Origin: Bacteroidetes/Chlorobi group bacterium ChocPot_Mid
Lineage (GTDB): Bacteria; Bacteroidota; Ignavibacteria; Kapaibacteriales; UBA2268
NCBI GenBank assembly: GCA_003731675.1
Contig: RCNQ01000139.1
Span: forward strand, 1-9,461
Direction: 5' to 3'
DNA length: 9,461 nt
The notes under the pieces: generated by a model
The model's input: only the letters and a program-made list of their open reading frames with translations
Database searches by the model: none
Told to the model about the DNA's origin: nothing
Program-made: the position numbers and the translations under genes
In this document: in pieces, positions 1 to 6,272 of the stretch
Numbering within the stretch: position 1 is the stretch's first letter
Layout: each line of letters starts with the position of its first letter

Positions 1-13
1 CCTTAATTTGAAT

Positions 14-21
14 TAAATTTG
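14..21 (+). promoter_or_regulatory. Possible Bacteroidota-type -7 box upstream of the helix-hairpin-helix barrel gene
   Basis: TAAATTTG fits the TAnnTTTG consensus of the primary sigma factor of Bacteroidota. It would place transcription start roughly 20 nt before the TTG start at 49. The matching -33 TTTG would lie before the window, so it cannot be checked. The surrounding DNA is very AT-rich, which makes a chance match quite possible. Confidence 0.22.
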
Positions 22-48
22 ATTTTTATTGACTGAAAATATTAATTA

Positions 49-1992
49 TTGATAAAGACATTTTTAATATTATTATTTGCATTAATAATTGTATCGGTAT
101 CCAAATCACAGGAACTTGATTTTCAATTATTGGAAAACATACTTGAAAAAATATCCGTTGAAACCGGTTCGTCTCCTGAAATTGATGGCATTGAACAATT
201 AATTGAAAATCCTCTTCACCTTAAAACTGCAACAATTCAGGAGTTCCTAAGAATACCAGGATTTACAACTTCTGAAGCAAGAAATATTTTGTTATTATCA
301 AAATCCGATTCTTTGATTACTTTTTCACAATTGTTTTCAAAAATTGAATTAACAGATGAACAAAAATATTTGCTGTTGATTTGTACTTCTTTGGATAAGT
401 TTCTTCCTGATAAAAAAATATTCTGGCGAACAAGACTTAAAGATTATCTTAGAGAACCAAGAGGGTTCACACAAAATAAATTCAAAGGTGATAAATTAGA
501 TATTTACAATCGTTTTTCCGCTTATAGTGGAGATTTTTCTTTTGGTTTCCTGACTGATAAGGATGCAGGAGAGTTACATCTTGCCGACAATTACTCTGTC
601 TATCTATCTGGAAAAGTTTATGATTTTAAACTTCTTGCAGGTGATTACTACCTCGAAACAGGTATGGGGAATATTCTCTGGAAAACATTTCCTGCTGAAA
701 AAGGAGCAGAAGTTATATATCCTGTCATTCAAAAAGGTAGTGGAATAAGAGAATATCGCTCTTCTATTGACTACAGAAATTTTAGAGGGTTCGCTATGCA
801 AAGAGATTTTAAAATATTTAATAATAATCTTAATTTTATTGCCTGGTATTCCAATTCTGAGAGAGCAGGAACTTACGATTCTACAAATGACATAATAACT
901 TCTGTTTACCGTTCTGGTTATTACCGTACAGAAAGTGAAATCAAAAAGAAAGATGCTTTCAATGAATTGCTTTATGGAGGGAATCTCGAATTGAAAAGTG
1001 ATTTAATTACTCTCGGGATTACTGCATTGCACATTAAGAACGACAAAGAGCTTGTAACCGAATCGAAAGCTTTATTTATGGGTAAAGAAGGTAGTTTAGT
1101 CTCTGCTTATACATTTTTCAATTATAGTGATTTATCATTTGGTGCAGAATTTAGTAGCGATGTTAAAGGTAATACAGCATTTAAAGTAGGTACACAATAT
1201 GAAATAAATAATTTCGAAATTGCACTTGCAGGAAGAAGCTTCACACCCGGTTTTCGTTCTCCTTATGGAATGATTTTCGGTGAGAGTTCAATACCTAATA
1301 ACGAATATGGATTTTATACTGGATTAAAATATAATGGAATAAAAAATATTTTGATTTCAGCTTATTCAGATTTTTATGCTTCCTACGAGAGAACATATTA
1401 TATTCCAGAACCTATCCACGGGAGCGACTTGTTTTTCCAGACTGAATGGAGGATAGCCCATAATCACAAAATCCTACTAAGATTGGTTTCTGAAAAAAAA
1501 ACTGATATGATTACAGTATCTGAAACCTATAAGGAGATTTTTCAGAAACAAGTATTTCGAGCAAGGAGTGAATTTGAAAGCAAATCAATAAATTCTCTCT
1601 CGCTCAGGTTGAGAATTGAAGCCTGCCATATTGATTTTCAGGATTACGCAAAAGATGAAACTGGTATCGCAGGATTTTGTGAAGCGATATGGAATCCTCA
1701 GGAATTAATTCAAATTGGTGGTAGATTTTCTGCTTTCTCAACAAAAAGTTTTGAATCGGTTATTTATCAGTTTGAATTGGCAGTACCGGGATATATGACC
1801 ACACAACCCTTGTATGGTGATGGTTTCAGGTCTTTCCTTTTTGCTAAGATTTCTCCTGTTAAGAATATAGATTTATGGATAAGATATTCAATACTTAAAA
1901 AGAATAATGTAATAAGTATAGGGAGTGGTTATCTGGAAATTTCCGGAAACCGAGACGAGAGATTGATGCTTCAATTAGATATTAGACTCTGA
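49..1992 (+). CDS. Secreted helix-hairpin-helix domain protein with predicted outer-membrane beta-barrel
   Basis: Exact function is unknown. Residues 1-20 form a Sec signal peptide (MIK, hydrophobic stretch to about 17, then SKS before Q21). Residues about 54-112 resemble a ComEA-like helix-hairpin-helix segment: NPLHLKTATIQEFLRIPGF, then a helix and a second half-motif. From about 120 to the end the chain is rich in alternating polar/aromatic strands (repeated patterns such as FNRFSAYSGDFSFGF and LWIRYSIL), as in an outer-membrane barrel. The length of 647 residues suits the uncharacterised helix-hairpin-helix/barrel proteins annotated in Bacteroidota and relatives. The start is TTG: an in-frame TAA lies at 43-45, and the first in-frame ATG is far inside the barrel, so only this codon preserves the signal peptide. 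No Shine-Dalgarno site is visible. A run of nine A occurs at 1493-1501. The 3' end overlaps the convergent M23-type gene by 18 bp. A surface or transport role is inference only. Confidence 0.85.
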   Translation: MIKTFLILLFALIIVSVSKSQELDFQLLENILEKISVETGSSPEIDGIEQLIENPLHLKTATIQEFLRIPGFTTSEARNILLLSKSDSLITFSQLFSKIELTDEQKYLLLICTSLDKFLPDKKIFWRTRLKDYLREPRGFTQNKFKGDKLDIYNRFSAYSGDFSFGFLTDKDAGELHLADNYSVYLSGKVYDFKLLAGDYYLETGMGNILWKTFPAEKGAEVIYPVIQKGSGIREYRSSIDYRNFRGFAMQRDFKIFNNNLNFIAWYSNSERAGTYDSTNDIITSVYRSGYYRTESEIKKKDAFNELLYGGNLELKSDLITLGITALHIKNDKELVTESKALFMGKEGSLVSAYTFFNYSDLSFGAEFSSDVKGNTAFKVGTQYEINNFEIALAGRSFTPGFRSPYGMIFGESSIPNNEYGFYTGLKYNGIKNILISAYSDFYASYERTYYIPEPIHGSDLFFQTEWRIAHNHKILLRLVSEKKTDMITVSETYKEIFQKQVFRARSEFESKSINSLSLRLRIEACHIDFQDYAKDETGIAGFCEAIWNPQELIQIGGRFSAFSTKSFESVIYQFELAVPGYMTTQPLYGDGFRSFLFAKISPVKNIDLWIRYSILKKNNVISIGSGYLEISGNRDERLMLQLDIRL

Positions 1993-2544
1993 TTTATCAC
2001 GCATTTTTTTTACCAAGCCATTAAGATAAAGTGCAGGGTCGATGAGCGATTCGGGTCTTCGTTCACCGAAAAAATTACCCGCCTGATAAGGTTGTACAAT
2101 TGTTACTGGTGCTTTGTAAAGTTCAAGATGTAGCATTGAGATTTGGTTTTTTTCTGCCATCTCCTGAATATAATAGGGGTCTTGATAAGTTACAGCTTCT
2201 TTTATAATCACTTTTCCCACAGTGCCAATCGGATGCCCTGCGTCAACAAAATCACCGGTATGCACGAAGACTTCAGACAACTCAGCATATTTTACGAGTA
2301 TTTTCTGATTTGTTTTCAGTATTACATAATATGTTTTGTCCCAGTAAGAATTCTTCTCGGGTGATGTAAAAATTCCTTTGTCAATTATATAACCACTCTC
2401 AGTGGCAAGTACTTCAGAACCTTCTGGTGCAAATATATCAACTCCACAATGGAAACGGTCACCACGGTCTTCCCAAAAAGAACCTGGTTCTCCATTGCGG
2501 GGAATTGTCTTTTTATAACTATTTGGTACAGGCCAAACTTTCAT
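1975..2544 (-). CDS. M23/LytM-fold family protein, probably catalytically degenerate
   Basis: A protein of 189 residues with the layout of the M23 (LytM/lysostaphin) peptidase fold. The zinc-binding HxxxD is HCGVD (H32, D36), followed by the usual APEGSEVLATESGYI strand region. The YxHL motif is replaced by YAEL (E88), followed by VHTGDFVDAGHPIGTVG (94-110). The HxH motif is replaced by MLHLE (M137, H139), and the C-terminus has the typical IDPALYL. The three protein zinc ligands expected from LytM (H, D and the last H) are therefore present, while both catalytic histidines are replaced by Glu and Met. No signal peptide or lipobox is visible: the N-terminus MKVWPVPNSYKK runs straight into the fold, so it may be cytoplasmic or exported by another route. 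It could be a zinc-binding regulator or an enzyme of altered chemistry rather than a peptidoglycan endopeptidase. It is separated from the upstream operon by 179 bp and a candidate terminator, so it probably has its own promoter. I could not identify that promoter or any Shine-Dalgarno site. Confidence 0.85.
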   Translation of the reverse strand: MKVWPVPNSYKKTIPRNGEPGSFWEDRGDRFHCGVDIFAPEGSEVLATESGYIIDKGIFTSPEKNSYWDKTYYVILKTNQKILVKYAELSEVFVHTGDFVDAGHPIGTVGKVIIKEAVTYQDPYYIQEMAEKNQISMLHLELYKAPVTIVQPYQAGNFFGERRPESLIDPALYLNGLVKKMRDKSESNI

Positions 2545-2634
2545 TTATAATTTATCTTTATTTTATTCTAAAATAACACAAAAACAAAATTTTTGTTTCT
2601 TTTTTTGAAAATAAACAAAAGGTCAATGTAAATT

Positions 2635-2727
2635 AAAAAAAAATTGTGATTTATTTAGTAGTTAATTGCAAATCAGAGTTTTAGTAAATAATACTAAAAA
2701 ATAGTCATATTTACTACTACAAATCAC
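2635..2727 (-). terminator. Candidate intrinsic terminator of the lipid A operon, with extended nested stem
   Basis: Read on the minus strand, GTGATTT-G-TAGTAGT (2727-2713) pairs with ACTACTA-AAT-AAATCAC (2662-2646). This gives two 7-bp helices separated by a 1x3 internal loop. The enclosed 50 nt contain a second perfect 8-bp hairpin: TTTTAGTA (2699-2692), loop TTATT, TACTAAAA (2686-2679). After the outer arm come AA and nine T residues (2643-2635). The 5' arm begins on the TGA stop (2726-2724) of the C26 lipoprotein gene. The position and T tract argue for termination. The AT-rich stems and large enclosed region make it atypical. Confidence 0.5.
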
Positions 2728-3527
2728 TTTTTCTCATAAAACTTCTTCACCTCCATTAAAAATTTTTCACCTATAGCTGAGGATAGCTTATTAGATTTAT
2801 CCAATCTTTCAGGATGCCATTGAACAGCTAAGAGGAAAGGTTTATTTTTCTTGTCTTTCAGCTCATAAGCTTCGATTAAACCATCTTGTGAAAAAGCAGA
2901 TGCGATAAAAATATCTGCCAGCTTGTGGACTCCCTGATGATGATTGGAATTTACCTCTCCAAATTGCAATCCTGTTATATCCGATAAAAGAGTATTTTTA
3001 ACAATCATTACTTTATGAAAACAATTTGATGTCTCTTTGCATTGATGTTGCACCAAGGTGTCAAAATCAGAAGGAATATCTACAATTAATGAACCACCTT
3101 CCGCTACATTCAAAATCTGTTCACCACGGCATATAGCCAGAACTGGTATTTTCAATTTCTTTGCTAATTTGATTAGTTCAAACTCAAGTGTATCCCGTTT
3201 CAAATCTATTTCACATCTTGCAGTATCAAAACCTTTTCCATATCTGTCCGGGTGAACATCAGGACCTCCTGTCAAAACAAGACCTGAACAATCCTCAAGT
3301 ATTTTCAATGCCTCAGCTCTATTCAAATGATATAAATCAACATATTCTATATCAGGATTTATTTCATTCAGCCATTTTCCATAATTATCATAATGCTCAG
3401 AACCTTTACCCTTGGATAATGCAACCTTGATTTCTGGTTTTATGCAAGAATTTAAAAATAAGACTGATATAAGCATTAATAGAATGCTTATGTAACTTAT
3501 TTTATTATTATTAAGTATCCTAACCAT
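2724..3527 (-). CDS. Class-I glutamine amidotransferase-like (peptidase C26, PuuD family) lipoprotein
   Basis: A 267-residue member of the gamma-glutamyl-gamma-aminobutyrate hydrolase (C26) family, which cleaves gamma-glutamyl amide bonds. Family landmarks are TGGPDVHPDRYG (86-97), the nucleophile elbow ICRGEQILNVAEGGSL (C133), VNSNHHQGVHKLA (192-204) and QWHPE (H238, E240). The Cys-His-Glu triad is complete. The N-terminus is unusual for this family: basic residues, a hydrophobic segment (about 12-25) and a lipobox LNSC with C28. This predicts a signal-peptidase-II lipoprotein facing the periplasm or surface. Four further cysteines (80, 105, 163, 169) lie in the mature part. The ATG overlaps the end of lpxK by 8 bp, and GGGA and AAGG lie just upstream, so translation is probably coupled. 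It is the last gene of the operon. The substrate is unknown; gamma-glutamyl peptides or amidated envelope compounds are guesses. Confidence 0.88.
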   Translation of the reverse strand: MVRILNNNKISYISILLMLISVLFLNSCIKPEIKVALSKGKGSEHYDNYGKWLNEINPDIEYVDLYHLNRAEALKILEDCSGLVLTGGPDVHPDRYGKGFDTARCEIDLKRDTLEFELIKLAKKLKIPVLAICRGEQILNVAEGGSLIVDIPSDFDTLVQHQCKETSNCFHKVMIVKNTLLSDITGLQFGEVNSNHHQGVHKLADIFIASAFSQDGLIEAYELKDKKNKPFLLAVQWHPERLDKSNKLSSAIGEKFLMEVKKFYEKK

Positions 3528-4554
3528 CCTTTTTTCCCAATAAATTCTTCAGAATATTTTTAAACTCATTTTCTCCATCATCAAATTTTATTGATATTGG
3601 AAAAATTAAAATATTTATATTGTTTTCAGCAAAAATATTGCCAAATTCATTAAACTTGACTGCATCTTTTTCAGTAGTAGCGATTAAATTAATTTCATTT
3701 AACTTGCATGCTTGAATAATTCTTTGAATATTTGATTCTTTGTAATTATGATGGTCTTCAAATTCAAATTTGTAAATAATATTAAATTTTAGTGCTTTCA
3801 GCATTCCCGAGAAATTTTTTGGTTTAGCAATACCGCATACAGAAATGATTTTATTTTGTGTCTCGCTTAGTCTATCAACTGTTATTTTTGAAGATTTATT
3901 TTCATTAAGAAAATATGGGTTGTCAGGGACAACTTTTATTTTGCATACAAATTTATTCTGAATAAATTTTTTTATTTCTGATGTTTTTGATTCAATGTTG
4001 CCAACAAGACAAATAATATCTGCCCTTTTGACTGATTCGAGAGGTTCCCTCAATCTTCCATAAGGCAAGAGGTAAGGTTTGTCTAATGTGTCAGAATCTA
4101 TAAGCAAAATATCGAGAGTTCTGTGCAATTGACGATGCTGAAATCCATCATCTATTACTATACAATCAATATCAAACATCTTTTCTGCAGTCATCGCCCC
4201 CTTATATTTCAAATCATTGGATATGACAGGGACATTCAATTTCTGTGCTAAAAGGAACATCTCATCACCACCTGATTTAGCATCTGTAAGAATTTTATTT
4301 CCATCAGAAACAATTATCTCACCTTTACTTTTTCTCTTGTATCCTCTACCGACGATTGCAGGTTTATATCCTAAATCTTTTATAATATTTGATAAAGTTA
4401 TTACAAAAGGTGTTTTTCCCGAACCGCCTATGGATAAATTGCCAACACTGATAACTGGCTTAGAACATCTATAAATTTTTGATTTACCAATATCAAAATT
4501 AATATTCCTTTTCTTGACAGCGTTATTATAAATATTTGAAAGTAATTTTCTCAT
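3520..4554 (-). CDS. lpxK: Tetraacyldisaccharide 4'-kinase LpxK
   Basis: Transfers the ATP gamma-phosphate to the 4'-position of the tetraacyldisaccharide 1-phosphate to make lipid IVA, at the inner membrane's cytoplasmic face. With the start used here (344 residues) the P-loop is in GNLSIGGSGKTP (38-49, K47), followed by VGRGYKRKSKG, the family signature DDGFQH (135-140), LLPYGRLREPLESVKRAD and, near the C-terminus, TTEKDAVKF. All are diagnostic for LpxK. An ATG 24 bp upstream (4576-4578) is also open, but the start at 4554 gives a classic 4-bp ATGA overlap with the DUF374 gene and an N-terminus (MRKLLSNIYNNAVKKRN) that matches where LpxK proteins usually begin. Neither start has a good Shine-Dalgarno site. 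The N-terminus lacks a strongly hydrophobic helix, so membrane contact may be through an amphipathic segment. The 3' end overlaps the C26 lipoprotein gene by 8 bp. Confidence 0.95.
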   Translation of the reverse strand: MRKLLSNIYNNAVKKRNINFDIGKSKIYRCSKPVISVGNLSIGGSGKTPFVITLSNIIKDLGYKPAIVGRGYKRKSKGEIIVSDGNKILTDAKSGGDEMFLLAQKLNVPVISNDLKYKGAMTAEKMFDIDCIVIDDGFQHRQLHRTLDILLIDSDTLDKPYLLPYGRLREPLESVKRADIICLVGNIESKTSEIKKFIQNKFVCKIKVVPDNPYFLNENKSSKITVDRLSETQNKIISVCGIAKPKNFSGMLKALKFNIIYKFEFEDHHNYKESNIQRIIQACKLNEINLIATTEKDAVKFNEFGNIFAENNINILIFPISIKFDDGENEFKNILKNLLGKKDG

Positions 4555-5138
4555 TTTGAATTCAAAATATCCTGACATTGGTTAATTAAATTGTTGATTT
4601 CATCTCTGCCATAATCCTTTGAAATTTTCCCTATCTTAGTAACATTTAAAGTTATTTTTGAAAACAGCAGAGGCAATGAAAAATTATCCCAGCTTTTTTT
4701 GAATGAATATTTGTATTTGATTTCAACGTTACACAAAAATAATTCAGAGCCGCTCCTTTGAGAAGCTATAACGGCACCGGGTTTAAAATTATAAATTGGT
4801 CCTCTCGGACCATCAGGGGTTATAAGCACGATTTTATCTTTTGATATATCAGTAATTTCATCTAAAACTTCCTTACCACCATGTGATGATGAACCTCTGA
4901 TTAAATCATATCCCCATTTGATTAATAATTGAGATAACATCTCACCATCTTGACTTCTGCTTACAACAGCTACTGGCTCATACTTTGAAAAATACTTCCA
5001 GACAGGCAACATAAATCCATGCCAGAAGGCAATGACAGCCGAATCTTTCGGCTCTTGTCCATTAATTTTTATTCGCCAAGTTTTACTTAAGGCGTTTAAT
5101 ATAATTAATGCTATTTTATATTTAAATTTGATTTTCAT
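4551..5138 (-). CDS. DUF374 lysophospholipid-acyltransferase family protein, likely lipid A late acyltransferase (LpxJ-type)
   Basis: A 195-residue protein of the DUF374 branch of the LPLAT superfamily. Visible landmarks are AFWHGFMLP (37-45, H40), VVSRSQDGEMLS (58-69), the glycine-rich RGSSSHGG (81-88) and TPDGPRGP (107-114). The N-terminal stretch (about 9-17) is hydrophobic and could sit at the membrane. DUF374 includes LpxJ of Helicobacter and Campylobacter, a secondary acyltransferase of lipid A that is unrelated in subfamily to LpxL/LpxM. The position here, with 4-bp ATGA overlaps to lpxB upstream and lpxK downstream, makes an acyl-transfer step in lipid A synthesis the best inference. 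Which acyl chain, which position and whether it acts before or after Kdo addition cannot be read from the sequence. No Shine-Dalgarno site precedes the ATG; coupling to lpxB translation is likely. Confidence 0.9.
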   Translation of the reverse strand: MKIKFKYKIALIILNALSKTWRIKINGQEPKDSAVIAFWHGFMLPVWKYFSKYEPVAVVSRSQDGEMLSQLLIKWGYDLIRGSSSHGGKEVLDEITDISKDKIVLITPDGPRGPIYNFKPGAVIASQRSGSELFLCNVEIKYKYSFKKSWDNFSLPLLFSKITLNVTKIGKISKDYGRDEINNLINQCQDILNSK

Positions 5139-6247
5139 TTATTACTTAGGAAACTTAAAATGGCATCAGCTGCATTATCTGAAGCACCTTTTTCCCCCAA
5201 TATTTTTCTGACTGTTTGAAATTTCCTCTGCAAACCCTCAAATCTATCTTTGTTGCTAATCAAATCCATTAACTCATCATTCATTCTTTGTATATTAATA
5301 TCCTTTTGAATATATTCTGAAATCACTTTTTGATTTAACAGAATATTGACCAAAGAAATGTATTGCAGATTAATTAATCTTTTACTTAAATAAAAAGTTA
5401 AACCTGAAGTTTTATAAACCATCACAAAAGGCATTCCGCAAAGAGCCGCTTCAAGATTTGAGGTTCCTGTCTTGACTATTCCGATTTTTGCTTTCAGCAT
5501 AAGTTCGAGTGAATTTCTGAATAAAATCCAGTTTTTATATTTAGTTAAGTAAGGACTCAATATTTCTTTAGCTGATTTATTGGTTATGGCAACTCCAACT
5601 TTATATTCGGGATGGTCTTTGACAAATTTGTTTACAATTTCCTCCATTATCGGAAGATGTTGTTTGATTTCCTGTTCTCTGCTTCCCGGTAAAAGAGCAA
5701 TTAAATTTTCACGTTCATCAAATTCAGGCATAGCTTTTTCTAATAATGGATTATCAAGCAAAGGGTGACCAACATATTTTGCATTAATACCATACTTCAA
5801 AAAATAGTCCTTCTCAAAGGGTAATACAGTTAATAAAAGGTCTGTATTCCCGGCAATTTTTTTTGCACGGTTTTTCCCCCATGCCCATAGCTGAGGAGCT
5901 ATATAATAAATGACTGGAACATTATTTTCCTTTGCTTTTTTGGATAATCTAATGTTGAAACCTGGATAATCTACAGGTATGAAAGCATCTATTTTTTCAT
6001 TTTGAATGATTTTAGTACATTCATTCATTATATTTTTAAAGAATTTGTATTTTTTTGCTACTTCCCAAAAACCCACAACTGACATTTGCTCAATTGGAGC
6101 TATCGAATTTAGACCTGCAGAAGCCATTTCTCTACCACCTATTCCAATGAATTCGATATCTTCTGATTTTGATTTTAGAGCAAGCATCAACTTGGAAGCA
6201 TGAATATCTCCTGAGGGGTCACCGGCAACAATAAAAAATTTTTTCAC
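5135..6247 (-). CDS. lpxB: Lipid-A-disaccharide synthase LpxB
   Basis: A GT19 glycosyltransferase that joins UDP-diacylglucosamine and lipid X to form the beta-1,6 disaccharide 1-phosphate, working at the cytoplasmic side of the inner membrane. The 370 residues are near the usual length. Motifs in order are VAGDPSGD (7-14; most relatives have AGEASGD here), MSVVGFWEV (55-63), PVDYPGFN (91-98, with D93 at the position of the essential Asp of E. coli LpxB), YIAPQLWAWG (115-124), VGHPLLD (159-165), LLPGSREQEI (185-194) and KTGTSNLEAALCGMPFVMVYK, the nucleotide-sugar site. The start is GTG at 6247-6245. An in-frame stop lies three codons upstream, and the conserved FFIVAGD begins almost at once, so this is the only workable start. 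It follows the aldo/keto reductase by 25 nt and shares an ATGA with the DUF374 gene. Confidence 0.96.
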   Translation of the reverse strand: MKKFFIVAGDPSGDIHASKLMLALKSKSEDIEFIGIGGREMASAGLNSIAPIEQMSVVGFWEVAKKYKFFKNIMNECTKIIQNEKIDAFIPVDYPGFNIRLSKKAKENNVPVIYYIAPQLWAWGKNRAKKIAGNTDLLLTVLPFEKDYFLKYGINAKYVGHPLLDNPLLEKAMPEFDERENLIALLPGSREQEIKQHLPIMEEIVNKFVKDHPEYKVGVAITNKSAKEILSPYLTKYKNWILFRNSLELMLKAKIGIVKTGTSNLEAALCGMPFVMVYKTSGLTFYLSKRLINLQYISLVNILLNQKVISEYIQKDINIQRMNDELMDLISNKDRFEGLQRKFQTVRKILGEKGASDNAADAILSFLSNK

Positions 6248-6272
6248 TTTTTCTTAGAGACTTATTTTTAAA

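Noticed and set aside
604..801. Open frame on the minus strand inside the barrel gene
   Set aside because: Antisense to a well-supported coding region, with no recognisable domain and no ribosome site seen.
2004..2011. T8 run just after the barrel gene stop as part of a terminator
   Set aside because: No stable stem precedes it. On the other strand it is ordinary Lys codons of the M23-type gene.
2582..2598. AAACAAAA-T-TTTTGTTT palindrome upstream of the M23-type gene as a terminator or operator
   Set aside because: Almost pure A/T with a 1-nt centre. The real loop would cost several pairs, and such repeats are expected by chance in this composition.
2545..2723. Possible small gene or RNA in the 179-bp gap
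   Set aside because: No start codon with a ribosome site and a plausible frame was seen. The structure present is explained by the candidate operon terminator.
4217..4474. Plus-strand open frame opposite the lpxK P-loop region
   Set aside because: Antisense to strongly conserved LpxK motifs, with no independent support.
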